Source: Adiantum capillus-veneris
Lineage: Eukaryota > Streptophyta > Polypodiopsida > Polypodiales > Pteridaceae
DNA length: 64,000 bases
Direction of reading: 5' to 3'
Assembly (NCBI GenBank): GCA_014529385.2
Contig: CM043953.1
Coordinates: 65,738,372 to 65,802,371 of the forward strand
Shown: one piece after another, positions 36,966 to 48,221 of the stretch
How positions within the stretch are numbered: position 1 is the first letter of the stretch
Layout of the letters: each line of letters begins with the position of its first letter
Program-made: the position numbers and the translations under genes
Notes under the pieces: generated by a model
Database searches by the model: none
Seen by the model: only the letters and a program-made list of their open reading frames with translations
What the model was told of the DNA's origin: nothing

Positions 36966-37767
36966 TCTGCAATATTTCAAAAAAGTGTGGTGAGGTTTAC
37001 TTTTTCTTATCATAGTAAGTAATACAATCTTTGGCTTTCCTAAAAAGGAAGGGTCTAGTTCTAACTGCCAAAGCATTCTTTGGTTTATGGTCCTTAAGAA
37101 ATAGCTTAATCTGTTCAAGAATCTTTGCATGATTTTCAGGGTTGTGTTTAGTACTCATGCGGGCTGTCTTTCTATAGCGTATGCAGTTCTGAAAAAGGAA
37201 CAGTATAAACATAAATAAAAGCAAAAACTGTAGTTGTAGTTTTGGGCCTGCAAACCTTAAACCGACGAAGTCAAAGACTAAAGTAGCCGTGAGCAAGGGA
37301 CCAGAAATAGAGTCTATGAAGGACCACCTAACACCAATCAACCAGTCAAGGGATTACAGACTGTGGGTCCAACTTAGAGCTCAATTTCAAAGATGATTTC
37401 CAAAGCCAGCATCCCGGTTTCTCTAGAAAGAAAAACCTTATGTATAGGATGTGCGTGTAGCTGTTTAATCTTAGATACTAAGACATAATTGAACTTTTAC
37501 ATTCAAAAGACAGCTAGCAATGGAGCAAAAAATAGAAAAGTATAGAACAACTCAGTATTAGAATCATTTAAGTACAATGTTTGTAGGAGAAAAACTTCCC
37601 AAATCATAAGTGAGTGTGCAATCCTGTGTAGGTCAGCTTGCCAAAGTCAAAAAACCTCCAAGATAAGATAGAGTCCTTACCTGCATCCATCCAAACAAGA
37701 CAACAATTCAGTTAGCTTTGGATGTGTTTTACAGGTATCAATGGACTATACCAGTTGTTATCCATGT

Positions 37768-39447
37768 CCATCTCAAAAAAATCTAAGACTTTACAAGCTT
37801 AGTCAAGAGTATTTATCTAAAGATGTCATCACTTTTCTTTTAAAAAATCCCAAAGATTATAGTAAAAGAATATCATTTTGATTAGAAGGCCATCACCCCT
37901 TCTAATCCAAGTGTCTGAATCCACTCTCTTTATTTAAAAAATTCATCAGTTTTATCAGTTCATGAAAAGATCTACCAAATGAAGTTTATACAAGTTTTTT
38001 TTTTTCCGTTTAAAGTTCTCATATAGTATCAAGCTTTGTTTAAGATTGTTTTCAGGTCAGACGCCCATTATGGTAAAATGGACTATGAATCATCCCACTA
38101 TTACTAACCATATATTTCTCTTTAGCAAATCAAGTAACAAGGAGCCCTGATAAAATCCAGGCCATGAGCCGAACCCTAAAAATATATACCATGAACGTGC
38201 TAGTTCCATTTCCACACTCAAGGCTTAAAAAATGATCAACATCTACCCAATTGAATGTACTTGACATCCTAACCGAATAAGGTAAAGACCAAGTACTGCA
38301 ACGGTACACAATAGGACCCAACACCCCTTTAAAAAACCTCTATGTCATTGCGCATTCAGACAGAAAGCACTTCCACCAGCCAACCAATATTCAGGGCCAG
38401 TATAAACGGCTTCTTATGATAGTGTTAAAAATATCTATGCAAAAAAGCAACAGTATCAAGTAAGCCACAAGGTTTATTTGCTGCTCAGTAAGCCCCTAAA
38501 AATTAGTAAACAAACGCAGCCAATAGCAGCCCATAGCATCAAGCCCTTTAGAGGGAATATCAATTAACAGTGGGCAGATTAAAGCATTTTTCCAAAATGA
38601 AGGTTCGTTAAAAAACTGTCGTATCGTACCGCCTGGCATAAAACACACAGTCGGTGTGCAGAGGGTGGGATACCATACCCCCTTTATTTCATATTTCACC
38701 ATTCAAGCTCAGTTAAAAGGCAACAACCCATGTAAACAAGGCACCTGTTAGCCGGCCAATCAATTAGCAGGGTACAAGGCCATAGCCAAACGAGTGGTCT
38801 AGCCATTGATATGCAAAAAAACCCTTTTAATATGTTATCATTAATAGAAAAACGCAGCACAGTAAACACCTTATGTAATAGGCAACCAAAAATCTTTTTA
38901 AACAATACCAGTATCTGCGACATTACCAAATTCATTATGCCATGTTATGATAATCCATGTGTGCTTCTAATCAAAGAGTATCATAATCCGATTAACAGAG
39001 CCAGAGTAATCACAAAAAACCGTCCTCAACAGTAATTTTTTCAAAAGACCTGCAATCATAAAACATATGACCGAGGAAGCAGACCTGAGTGTTAGACGAA
39101 GTGACCTCCATGCTTCAGTACCACACAAAAATTTCAAGGCAAGGCAACAACAAAACAAAGCTAAGTGAGGGCCAAAGAGGTGCCCTCACCTCAATATATA
39201 GAGGAAGGAGGGAGAGAGGCGGTCCGCCTAGATCGAATCCATGAGTAGAATTGTCATGAGTATACCAACTGTGTTACACAACAGCGAGGCCACCTCTAGT
39301 TGTAGAGAGAGCCCCTACGCCTTCACGGCAAATAATGGCAGTAGGATAGTAAACCATAAAGCAAAACCTACTTGTAGGTAATATATACGGGCCTAGTCCC
39401 ATGGTGTCGGGTTTTTTTTTTTTTAAACAGAAATTATAGCAAAGTAC

Positions 39448-39451
<4 letters not shown>
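37768..39451. other. No gene recognised
   Basis: Short ORFs only. On the minus strand a TATATATT-like box near 39196 is followed by a GCCCTCACTTAGC motif that also occurs near 0.87 kb, and by ATG GAG GTC near 39108. A possible promoter/first exon of a repeat, unproven. Confidence 0.35.

Positions 39452-39510
<59 letters not shown>
39452..39510. repeat. (GT)n microsatellite
   Basis: Sits inside the LINE 3' UTR position equivalent to 33983-34021. Confidence 0.95.
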
Positions 39511-39511
<1 letters not shown>

Positions 39512-39686
39512 ATATAATAAAGAGTAAGAGCTGATACAAAGGTTGGCACAAGATCAACAGGGTGTACTTAATCACAAGACATCAATCATTGGTCGCTGGC
39601 GGATCTCATCAATCTCCTCCATGGTCATAAGTCTGGGTCATAAGTCTGACCAGGCGGAGTGCATGTCGGGCCAAAGTCGTAAATGT
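39511..39686 (-). mobile_element. LINE 3' end fragment
   Basis: Minus-strand copy of the same LINE tail as 34022-34187 (TMEEIDEIRQ coding end and first part of the 3' UTR). A 14-base duplication is present in the coding part. The upstream break is at the same base context (GGGCCAAAGTC.TAAAT) as the 34.19-kb copy. Confidence 0.75.
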
Positions 39687-39747
39687 TTTGTAAATGGAAG
39701 TAAGTTGCAAGAAAGCACAAAAAAATTATATCTTCAAAGTTTCTCTC

Positions 39748-39890
39748 TTTTTTTAAAAGCAATTCGATACTTCGCATCAGCTAGTTTTACAGGATTGCGC
39801 CCACAGCCAAACCTACATTTCACAGGGGTTGAACTATAGCGGGCACGCTTAAAGCCCCTCGGCTTTATCGCCAAGCCAACTCCCCTTGAG
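39748..39890 (-). mobile_element. tRNA-derived SINE-like element
   Basis: On the minus strand it starts CTCAAGGGGAGTTGGCTTGG, carries a B-box-like AGTTCAACCCC, and ends in an A-rich run (TTTTAAAAAAAGAGAG). Short AAGTTT repeats flank it (39737-39742 and 39891-39896). The A box is imperfect. Confidence 0.45.
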
Positions 39891-39896
39891 AAGTTT

Positions 39897-40944
39897 GTTT
39901 ATTTTTTTACGTTTAAATTTAAAGATATTAAGTTTTATTAGTCCAACATCATTGAAATTTCCAAGAAGAATAGATTGTGTAATTCGAGGAATGGATGCAA
40001 AGAAAGTATAGGCATGTTTTGAGGTAAATAGATATTCATGTTATGTGAGTAGTCAAACATCCAAAATACAATATTTGTTAGAAAGGATGCCAGCTCACAT
40101 TTCTTATATTCTTTTGCATGTCTTCTTTCAATTTGTATCAACAGAAAAGATGTCGAACTTACACTCTTACCTAATTCATACCCTTACCTTGGGGGTTCAC
40201 TTGCAAGTGTAAGTTGATCACTACAATTTGAGTTGCTCGTAGAAAGCAAATATGCTTTTTGATCCTTTCTCAAAGAGAATGATTCTACAATCAAGAATCT
40301 ATATTCAGATGTAAAATTTGAGTAGGCTAAAGACTTGCTAATATATTTTAAGGTTTCACATTCTTTTTTATTATGAAGAGTGGATGAGAGGAAGCTACTT
40401 AAAAAGTCAAAAATGTCAAAAAAGAGGGGAGACAGGGTGTTATTCATGCACACATCTCTCTCCATCAAAAGAATAGCCTGTCCCATTGTTAGAATTGTGC
40501 AACCAAGAACTCAATGGGAAAGCTATGGTCTATGTTTCGATAATATTTTTTTTATGCTTTCGTAAGGTATGTTATTCTTTGCAATGTCTTTCTCAACAAG
40601 AATGCTCTCGAGAGAAGGTTGCACAAAACAACCAAAGACTATTGGTAACAATGCAAGGTGTCTCTTGTGTTTATATGAAGATCACAAGAGGATGTAGCAT
40701 TTTCGAGAGAGAGAGAGCCTTCAACATGTTTCTAATGATGATCTGATGATCACTAGAACGCTCGTATGGTCGCCCGATTGCAAGAGTTGCTTGAAGCTGT
40801 TAGCAATGAGTAACAAGTGCCATACAACATTATGTTGGTTCTTATGCTCCAAGTTCATAATCCAAAGGCAGTTGCATTAATCTCTTAAGAGTGCAAGCAA
40901 TACAAAAGCCGTATGAGAGGTTCTAGGCATTCTGACCCTCAATA

Positions 40945-40945
<1 letters not shown>
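39897..40945. other. No gene recognised
   Basis: Small ORFs on both strands; no repeats or splice structure I can support. Confidence 0.4.

Positions 40946-40979
<34 letters not shown>
40946..40979. repeat. (GT)n microsatellite
   Basis: Lies 35 bases from the left target duplication of the SINE. Confidence 0.95.
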
Positions 40980-41013
40980 AATCATTAGCTTTAAACTCTC
41001 GTCTTTTTGGCCC

Positions 41014-41031
41014 CAATTTGAGCGAAAACTT
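41014..41031. repeat. SINE target site duplication (left)
   Basis: CAATTTGAGCGAAAACTT, identical to 41415-41432. Confidence 0.92.
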
Positions 41032-41414
41032 TTTTTTTTTTTTTTCGACACACCAGATGGCCCACAGGGGGAGGTGCTTATCCCTTCCAAATATTAGCCA
41101 TGTTACATGGTCGGGCAAGGGCCGCGTACCATCGGGCAAGAGCCACGCGTAGGCATCACCATGGCCACCTAATTGATGCACCACATGCTGGGAACGACCG
41201 AGAGAACTCGTAGCAACCAGCTAGGAACCTCCTCCTCGGGTGACCCACCCCAGGAGGAGGATGCACTCGAGTGTCCAAGGGCAAGAGCCCTAGCAACGTG
41301 AACACCAGGTGAGCACAAGGTGTCCCTCTAGAGTGTGACCCAACAGGGGATTTGAACCCACAACCCATAGGTTGAGAGGCCAAAGCCGTAACCGTTAGAC
41401 CAACTCTTTGGGGA
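41032..41414 (-). mobile_element. Full-length tRNA-derived SINE
   Basis: On the minus strand the 5' end (41414) leads into a pol III A box TGGTCTAACGG (41402-41392) and, 33 bases on, a B box GGTTCAAATCC (41358-41348). A tRNA-unrelated body of about 290 bases follows, then a 14-base A tail (T run to 41045). An 18-base perfect target duplication brackets it. Both boxes look functional, so the copy may be transcribable; mobility would depend on a partner LINE. Confidence 0.92.
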
Positions 41415-41432
41415 CAATTTGAGCGAAAACTT
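41415..41432. repeat. SINE target site duplication (right)
   Basis: Pairs with 41014-41031. Confidence 0.92.
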
Positions 41433-41932
41433 AAAAATTCAAAGCTAACCTTTCAGCCTCTTCTTTGAAAAGCTACAAGATGAAGCCCTTTATGGATAAA
41501 AGCAAGGAGAACTTATTTATGTGTGTCTTTTCGTGGCCTTTTCTTATCCATTCAAGTGATTTATGGTAGAACAAAAGGTATAGGTCTAATTGTTTCCACG
41601 AAAACTAGTGCAAAGCATTACTTGGGAAGAAATATGACCAATACAAACAAGCCATGACAAGCCACATCCTCATTGAGCTTGTAATGGTTTGGGTTTTTGC
41701 AGTACCTTTAAAAAGTTTTTCCTTTAGGATCCACTTTTGGAAGTGCCACAAGCATATAAGAATATAAGCTATTCTACCTACATGGAGTACCAATCTCTAA
41801 TTCAAAAAAAACATCCTTAGATTTCAAAGATGTACAATTCAACCAATAAGTTCACAATTATTTATGACACACAATCCATATTATAGGGTGATTTAGACTT
41901 AAAAAGGTATATATTAAAATACAGAAAATCAG

Positions 41933-44900
41933 CTTGAAATTATACTTATGTAAACAACGAATGTTGCAAGGAATTTTGAAAAGCACTCCTCGAAGAGACC
42001 TAGTTGATCCTCAAGCCATTGAGAAGGTAAGGTGTTGGTGTGTCAATTTCATTCATCGATCCAACAAGTTCCGAAATAAACGATTGGGGTGATGAGAAGT
42101 GAGCAATCATTAACGTTCTAAAAGATAAACGATTGTTTATTTGACAATGATTAGCACAGCTTCCAATAGGGGGTTTCTAATCACCAAGCAAAAAAAAAAA
42201 CGAGCAAATTGATACAAGAGCAACAATGGTGAAATAAAAAATTGATGCCATGCACATTACTTTCACTAACACAAATCTAACACTTAATTGACAACAAATG
42301 AGATTTTAGAACCATTATGAGAATTTAGTAGGTGCTTATACAAGCAAGTTAGTTTGATTGAGAGGTTAACATATCTATATATCATATATCTGCCTACCCT
42401 TGTGCGAACTGATTGTTGTCTTCTATATTTGTGAACATAGTTGCTGGCATGCGTGCGGTCTAAGATAATATTTTTAGGGAGTAGTCCAAGACAAAAGCAA
42501 AGCGGCAAGGTATTTTGAGAAGAGGCGGTAAAAGGGTTGTGACAAGCTCTAGTTTATTGATTACCAAAAGTTCTTGTCTCGCTTAAGTTCCCTGGCAACT
42601 TATGTAGCATTGGCTTCTAAGCTGCCTCTTAATTCTCTAAGACCTCCTAATTGCACATTCAAGGATAAAATGAAGCTTGAAGAGGTGTATTATAGGGACC
42701 TTCACAAGGCTGCTTGATCTGGTCATTTTGCTTTTGAAACCACTTTTTGTGAGGAGATTGTTTTGCCAACGAGTCTATCGTGATCATTAAACAGAAGCGA
42801 ACCGACCTAGAGCCAAATGCAAGTTCTTCTGCACAGGGAAGGCCCAAGTCTCAGGTGCATTTGCGTGCTGGATGGTGTTGGGGTATAGGCGTATGTGCCT
42901 TGCCCGGCCGCCCAGAGTTTGGGCGCCCACTGACTTGTATACCTTATACATATCATAAGTGTATAGGGGGCTGCTCACTCTTTGAGTCTCCCCACCCATA
43001 TCTGTGTGTCGTGTGTCTCCTTCTCTCTCTCACTCTCCGTCTGTGGTGCTCCCCGATCCCCTTCAATTGGTATCAGAGCTATGGTGACCGCGGAGAGCAC
43101 GACGGCTTTGAGAGCTTCGAGGCGATAGCACGCTCTCTCTCGACGATGGAGTTCGATCGCGGAGTTTCACGGAGAGCGATTTTAGCTTGAGAAGCATTGT
43201 CTTTGGAGCTTAGGAGCTTGGTGTGGTCAAGCTTGGTAGAGGAGGCGGTTGCGGCTTCCTTGGTGAGAGGAGGTTTTGAGCTCAGTGGAGCTCGTTAGAG
43301 AAGTGCTCGGCGGAGGAGACCTTGACATTCGAGTGCTTGGATGTTGTTGTAGCAGAGCTCTTGCGTTGGAGCTTGCATTGAGAGGACATTGCATCACGCA
43401 GAGTGGAGCAGGAGCACGTTCAAGACTATGTGCAGCTCGTTTTTGCCATTTTCGGGCTCTAAAACGCAGTTTTTTGCGTAGCTCGGTCATACAGAGTCAG
43501 ATCTACATGATCCAGGAGTCTAGGTCAGGGTTTTGGCACGCTCCGGACGCGATGGTGATGTCTATTTGCTGAAATTATGCTTTGAATTACAGCAGGTACA
43601 GCAGCAGGTTTATTTGTGCACTTTTGGGTCCCAAAAACACTGTTTTTGGTATATCTCACACACACGGAGTATTTTCTGCAGCAACCAGCAAATTCATAGG
43701 TGTACACAGGTTTTTGGATATGCATTTTTCCAGAGAGCCACTCATGCGAGGGTGAGCTATGTTGCCATGGTCTTGGCGGTTTATGTATGCCATAAATGGA
43801 TTTGTGTATTTGTTTGTGGCTGAGATTATTTGAGATTTGGCTCAATTTATAGAAGAAATTTTGTTGGATTTTATCCAGGTTCTCGCCATAGCTTCTACGT
43901 ATCCGTAGGTTGCTCTTTGACAGTTTAGTGGTTGAGTTTTCTCCCACTTTGACAGGTGATTTTCAGTCATCATTTGGTTGGAGTTTGGAATCACTTGTGT
44001 ATGCCCTTGTGTGTTGTATTTCGTATTGCACATAGCGACAGATCTTGCAAGGTTTTACGAAATGTTGCTATAGTTATCTGGCAGACATTTGGTCATCGAT
44101 TGAAAGGTATTTTGGCAGCAATCATCACTCACATGTATGTCATTTGAGGTGCCGTTGAGTGGTACTCCAGCAAGAGCGGGTATGCTAATATGTATGACTT
44201 TGTGAGGTGATTCCGGTCGAGTTTATTCCCGGATTGGCCATTGTGGCATATATTATTGTCTCTTTGAGGTTTACTGTTGAGATTTTGCTCCAGTTACAAA
44301 GGAGACTCTGTCAAAATTTTGTCAGATATTTATGCACGATTGAGTCATATTGACTTGTGATTTTGTGCGAGGCTTTGCACGGTTATTGGTGCAACTTTGC
44401 ATCAGATTTTACAGCCATATTTTGCAGACTTTTATTGATGCGATTCGAGCCAGTTTAGGGCTGATTTGGTTGACATTTGCTACTCATTGTTGGTTGCTCT
44501 TTTGAGAGCATTATGGCTGATTTTTCATTTGACTTCCAGCGTTATGGTCTGACACAGTTTGATGGTGCAGATTTTGTTGCTTGGAAGGAGCATATGCTTG
44601 TTGCATTGGCAGATTTGGGGCAGGATAAACCCTTGCGTGGTTTATCGGCGAAGCCCAATTCTATGCGTGATGATGATTGGTAGGATCTTGATGAGTTAGC
44701 CATGTCTACGATTCGTTTGCATCTGGTTGAGTCTGTTGACTGGCAGGTCTCGAGGGAGACTACAACTCATGCTTTATGGCAGAGTTTACATGCTACGTAC
44801 GCGACATCCATGTCTACAGGGGAGTCTAGTCCCACTTCTATGTCCATGGGAGAGATTTGTCCCACACGCAAGTCTCGACGGCATAGAGACTTGACATGTT

Positions 44901-46827
44901 GGCATTGTGGACATAGAGGGCACATTAGGCGTCGATGTTTCAGGCGTTTGAGAAAACGGAGGCGACAGATGCGTGATGCAGATTTGGGCACGACAGATGC
45001 TAGTGAGATTAGTACGGTGGTTACTGAGTATGATTGTGACGGCGATGTCACATTTACATCTAGCTTGTCTTCAGACGATCTTATGTCTACGTATTGCATA
45101 TCGGATTGCACATTATCTTCACAGTGGTTACTAGATTCAGATGCTACTTTCCATGTCACGTCGCATCGTGAGTGGTTTAGCACGTTTTCTAGTGGGAGAC
45201 TTGGTTGTGTGCACATGACTGATGGTGTTGTGTATGACATTGAGGGTGCAGAAGACGTATGTTTGTCCTTGCCCAGTGGTATGAGATTTACCCTGCGTCA
45301 TGTGCGTTATGTGCCAGATCTGAGACGGGATTTGATCTCAGTCAGACAGTTACGGGATAGTGGATGTCAGATTTCGCTACGAGAGCGAGATTTTGTGATG
45401 CATTTGGGTTCGCTAGTGATTGCGAGAGGTGCCAGGAATGGTACAGGTTACCCATTGCATGTGGATCACGCGAGAGACGGTGTTGTCTCTGTGATCATGC
45501 AGCCAGGTAGACAGCGAGAGAGCGGGCGAGTCTCTTTTGCTCATGGGTTGCAGGGTACTTTGCATGGAGTGCAGAGTAGTGAGCTCGTTGTGTACACAGT
45601 TGGTGCACGACTTGAGCAGTCACACAGAGAGGTGACAAAGTCAGACATGCATGCTTTGCTAGTGACTGAGCAAAGCAGAGAGTCAGTTGTGTGAGATACT
45701 TCTATGCAGGATAGACAGGTAGAGCGGTCTTGCTCTAGTGAGTCACGACAGGAGGACGTTGTGCAAGAGTCTATGCATATGGAGTTAGAGCACGAGAGCT
45801 CTAGTGAGTCACAGCAGATTGAGTGGTCATGTTTGCAGTGGATGATTGCAGAGGAGACTGAGATGTCAGCGATTATGCAGTCATCCCTTTCTATGCTCGA
45901 CAGTGAGCATGGGGATATAGTTGTGCAGGATATGTCTTCCAGCAGACACCTAGAGCAGCTGGTTTGCTCTGAGGTTGCACGACAGGTTGATGCGTCTTTT
46001 GCGGACAGTCAGGAGATGCATGTGGCTGACACGCCTTGTCAGTCAGAGATACCTATTGCTAGGGATATATATGTTGATGCATGCTCCGTAGAGCTAGCAG
46101 GGCCCGCTAGCATTGCATCGGCATTCGGTGGTCTCATGTATGAGATGCTGATCTTGAGACCAGATATCGCAGCTGTAGTGGGAGCATTTGCAGTTGGGGT
46201 TGTCAGTCGTTTGTTGACTGATGATGGCATAGTGCACGAGGGAGATATGCAGGTATTACGTACATACTTGCAGTACGTGTGCGGTACGTCTGGTGGTGTA
46301 TGGATTTACACGGAAGCAGGACAGCCGGATGCACACGATCACAGCCAGCCAGTGGTTATCGGTTGAGAGTGGTTTTCTCTCACCTTTTGTAGTCTTTAGA
46401 CTATGTTCTCTTGCTTAAAGGCACAGTCGCCTTTAAGTGGGAGGTTGTTGGGGTATAGGCGTCTGTGCCTTGCCCGGCCGCCCAGTCTGGGCGCCCACTG
46501 ACTTGTATACCTTATACATAGCATAAGTGTATAGGGGACTGCTCACTCTTTGAGTCTCCCCACCCATATCTGTGTGTCGTGTGTCTCCTTCTCTCTCTCA
46601 CTCTCCGTCTGTGGTGCTCCCCGATCCCCTTCAGATGGAGAGGTAAAGTCATGAAGCATCAATTTCTTAAAAGCTCCTATGATGTGAGTATTAAGACCCA
46701 AGGTCCTAGGATAGCTGGGCCAAGATTGAAAGAATATTTTAGTCCTAACTCACGTAATGGCGATTTAAAGCTTTCAAAGCCTGCTAAATCCTTTGCGAAA
46801 ACACGTAAACAAGAGCAACCATCGTAG
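41933..46827 (+). CDS. Candidate host gene, last three exons, last exon split by a copia insertion
   Basis: Three plus-strand blocks join in phase 0. Exon a, about 41933-42026, ends LVDPQAIEK with donor AAG/GTAAGG. Exon b, 42553-42684, follows acceptor CTCTAG and reads FIDYQKFLSRLSSLATYVAL, ending LKLEE-type sequence (KMKLEE) with donor GAG/GTGTAT. Exon c, from about 42774 (SIVIIKQKRTDLEPNA), is interrupted at 42875 by the copia element and resumes in the same frame at 46639 (RGKVMKHQFLKSSYD) to TAG at 46825-46827. The C-terminus is Lys/Ser rich. I do not recognise the protein and the upstream exons were not found. Exon starts are tentative; the continuity across the insertion is the best evidence that it is real. 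Confidence 0.45.
42871..42875. repeat. Target site duplication GATGG (left)
   Basis: Matches 46634-46638. Confidence 0.88.
42876..43065 (+). repeat. Copia-derivative 5' LTR
   Basis: TGTTGGGGTATAGG to CCCCGATCCCCTTCA, 190 bases. It differs from the 3' LTR at about three substitutions and one small indel region. Confidence 0.93.
43068..43079 (+). other. Copia-derivative primer-binding site
   Basis: TGGTATCAGAGC two bases after the LTR; complementary to the initiator-Met tRNA 3' end. Confidence 0.9.
43080..44512 (+). other. Long leader of the copia derivative
   Basis: About 1.4 kb without a credible ORF, G/T-rich compared with the surroundings. It would hold packaging signals in the element RNA; none can be pinpointed. 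Confidence 0.5.
44513..45694 (+). pseudogene. Copia-derivative gag and protease-like ORF
   Basis: From the ATG at 44513 the frame reads MADFSFDFQRYGLTQFDGAD, the usual copia Gag start, through ALADLG to DDDW, where a TAG (44681-44683) stands. The same frame continues with STIRLHLVE and HALWQSLHATY, a shortened Gag, then a zinc knuckle CWHCGHRGHIRRRC (about 44900-44940). A protease-like WLLDSDATFHVTSHREWFST follows; the expected D-S-G reads D-S-D, so activity is doubtful. GAG-pre-integrase-like VRYVPDLRRDLISVRQL comes next. TGA at 45692-45694 ends it. Only two stops interrupt a 618-codon frame from 44513 to 46366. Confidence 0.8.
45704..46366 (+). pseudogene. Copia-derivative acidic linker plus RT/RNase H connection remnant
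   Basis: In the same frame as the upstream ORF after the TGA. The first ~125 residues are Ser/Glu/Gln rich (EHESSSESQQIEWSC), like the spacer before RT in copia polyproteins. The end reads FGGLMYEMLILRPDIA, then FAVGVVSRLL and YLQYVCGTSGGVWIY, matching the copia block linking RT to RNase H (LMYAM..TRPDIA..VG..SR......YL.GT). The integrase and the RT catalytic core are missing, so a large deletion joined these parts. It ends TGA at 46364-46366. Confidence 0.7.
46392..46445 (+). other. Hairpins and polypurine tract before the copia 3' LTR
   Basis: CTTAAAGGC-ACAGTC-GCCTTTAAG (46414-46437) is a perfect 9-base stem; AGTC-TTTA-GACT (46392-46403) is a smaller one. The purine tract AAGTGGGAGG-T (46435-46445) overlaps the stem and abuts the LTR. 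Confidence 0.75.
46446..46633 (+). repeat. Copia-derivative 3' LTR
   Basis: 188 bases, TGTTGGGG to CCCCTTCA, followed by GATGG at 46634-46638. Confidence 0.93.
46634..46638. repeat. Target site duplication GATGG (right)
   Basis: Pairs with 42871-42875. Confidence 0.88.
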
Positions 46828-48185
46828 AAGCAGAGTTGTTTCTTTCACACGCCAACGTCTCTGGTTGTAATCCAATGCCCGAGTCCCTTCAATCATGGAA
46901 AAAAATTTCCTCTCATTGCTCGTCGTTAATTGCAGTCGTTGTACTGTCCTCCACCCTCAACACCATTACATCATGCCGCCTCACCATTGTTTGCCCAAGA
47001 GACACTCAATTGAATGATCTTTTGCCGCTAACCATCCCTTGCACCGCTTTATTTGCCTGTGGTGCCGCCTGCTACAACAACTCCCTGGTTCGCTTGAGGT
47101 TTTTTTTAATAAATTAGTGACACTACCCGCATGACCTTACTCCTGATCCCCGGTCTGCCTGCTGCAACCAGTCTGCGCCGGCGCGGACTGGTTGTTGCTG
47201 CGCGGACTGGTTGCAGCAGCGACCAAGGAGGGGTAATTTTTTATTTAAAAAAACATGGGGTGCCAATATTTTCAAAAAGCGTTGCTGCGCTACTCTCCCA
47301 GCCAGATGATGAAGCACTGCTCGTCGGCGGTGACAGGGGGCCTGAAGGGGCGTCGCTACCTCTTCTTCCAGAACGACACGAGCTCACGAAGACGTCTACC
47401 CATTTTTGCTAACCAGTCGAACCAACCAATCATGCCGTCGACACTGCAAAGCCTTTATATTGACAAAATATCTTCCCCAACCTCCACCGTCGTATCCAAC
47501 TACGTGGTGCTCTCTGCCTGACAGATTGTTGCTTTCAAGATGGCCTGCTTACAGAATATGGGGTCTTGTTGGCTCACGACAACCTCCATTGTTGCTTCAC
47601 TGCCTTTGTTTCCTTCCTCAAACTCACCACCCTCAACAATCCACAACCAAATGTGAAGAGAGAGAGAGAGAGAGAGAGAGATGTCAAAATCAGCTTCACG
47701 TTTAATGGGTGTCTTGACGTTGTAGCTTCACTGCCTCCTAATTGTGAGGAACATGTTTGAGAATCTTCACTGCCGGCCATCGTCGTGGGAAGCGTCGGAA
47801 GCATCAGGATTCAACACAGTGAGCTGACTTTCCATCTTGAAGATAACACTCATCTCTAGGCGTGGGCCCATGCAGGTAATTGTGAAGATCAGCTTGAAAA
47901 TCCTCACTAGCAGTAGAAACAATTGCTGTCATGTGACTCTCAAACTCATTAAGCATGCCGTACAAAGTTGTATCTGCAGGTACCCTGCATATGCAATGGC
48001 AGTACGAATTGATATGCAATCAAGAGCAGGCCATATATGGAGCATTCATACACATGAGAACGTTAACATGCAGTGACAGAAGAAAATGCAGGAATATGCA
48101 CAAATAGCTTGCATTGCAGGTGTCCTGATGCATACTTATTGGACGTGCTATTGTTGGCCATTTATATATTTTCTAGTTGCTTTAC
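46828..48185. other. No gene recognised; hairpin and (GA)n
   Basis: Plus-strand frames give short unremarkable peptides. It contains the inverted repeat at 47159-47219 and (GA)n at 47656-47680. It may hold 3' flank of the upstream candidate gene. Confidence 0.35.
47159..47219. repeat. 20-base inverted repeat plus internal direct repeat
   Basis: Arms 47159-47178 and 47200-47219 (GCGCGGACTGGTTGCAGCAG) pair with one mismatch. GCGCGGACTGGTTG also occurs twice directly (47181-47194, 47200-47213). GC-rich compared with the flanks. Confidence 0.85.
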
Positions 48186-48221
48186 TTCATGATTGAATTT
48201 GAGAGAAGGCTGGTTCTCCCG

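Larger units (their letters stand above)
33669..37767 (-). mobile_element. P2: longest P-family retroelement copy
   Basis: Minus-strand element running from the start motif (ATGGATAACAACTGG, 37766-37752) and a candidate donor GCAG/GTAAGG to the shared 3' end GTTAAGATATTAGTGC(TC)n at 33669. It holds the ORF1 region (37.3-35.86 kb), a linker with the Cys-containing block (35.94-35.3 kb) and the N-terminal part of the RT (34.74-34.19 kb). A CACTA-type coding piece (34.75-35.29 kb) and a LINE 3' end (33.79-34.19 kb) interrupt it. RT motifs A to C are missing. Confidence 0.6.
42876..46633 (+). mobile_element. Non-autonomous Ty1/copia element (3758 bases)
   Basis: Short LTRs (190 and 188 bases), tRNA-iMet primer site, purine tract and GATGG target duplication define a complete insertion. 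It encodes Gag, a zinc knuckle and a protease-like domain. It then jumps to an acidic linker and the segment joining RT to RNase H, with integrase and the RT core missing. It must rely on an autonomous partner. The leader between primer site and gag is unusually long, about 1.4 kb. Confidence 0.92.

Noticed and set aside
41348-41414. tRNA gene on the minus strand
   Set aside because: A and B boxes are present but the molecule continues into a long unrelated body with A tail and target duplications: a SINE.
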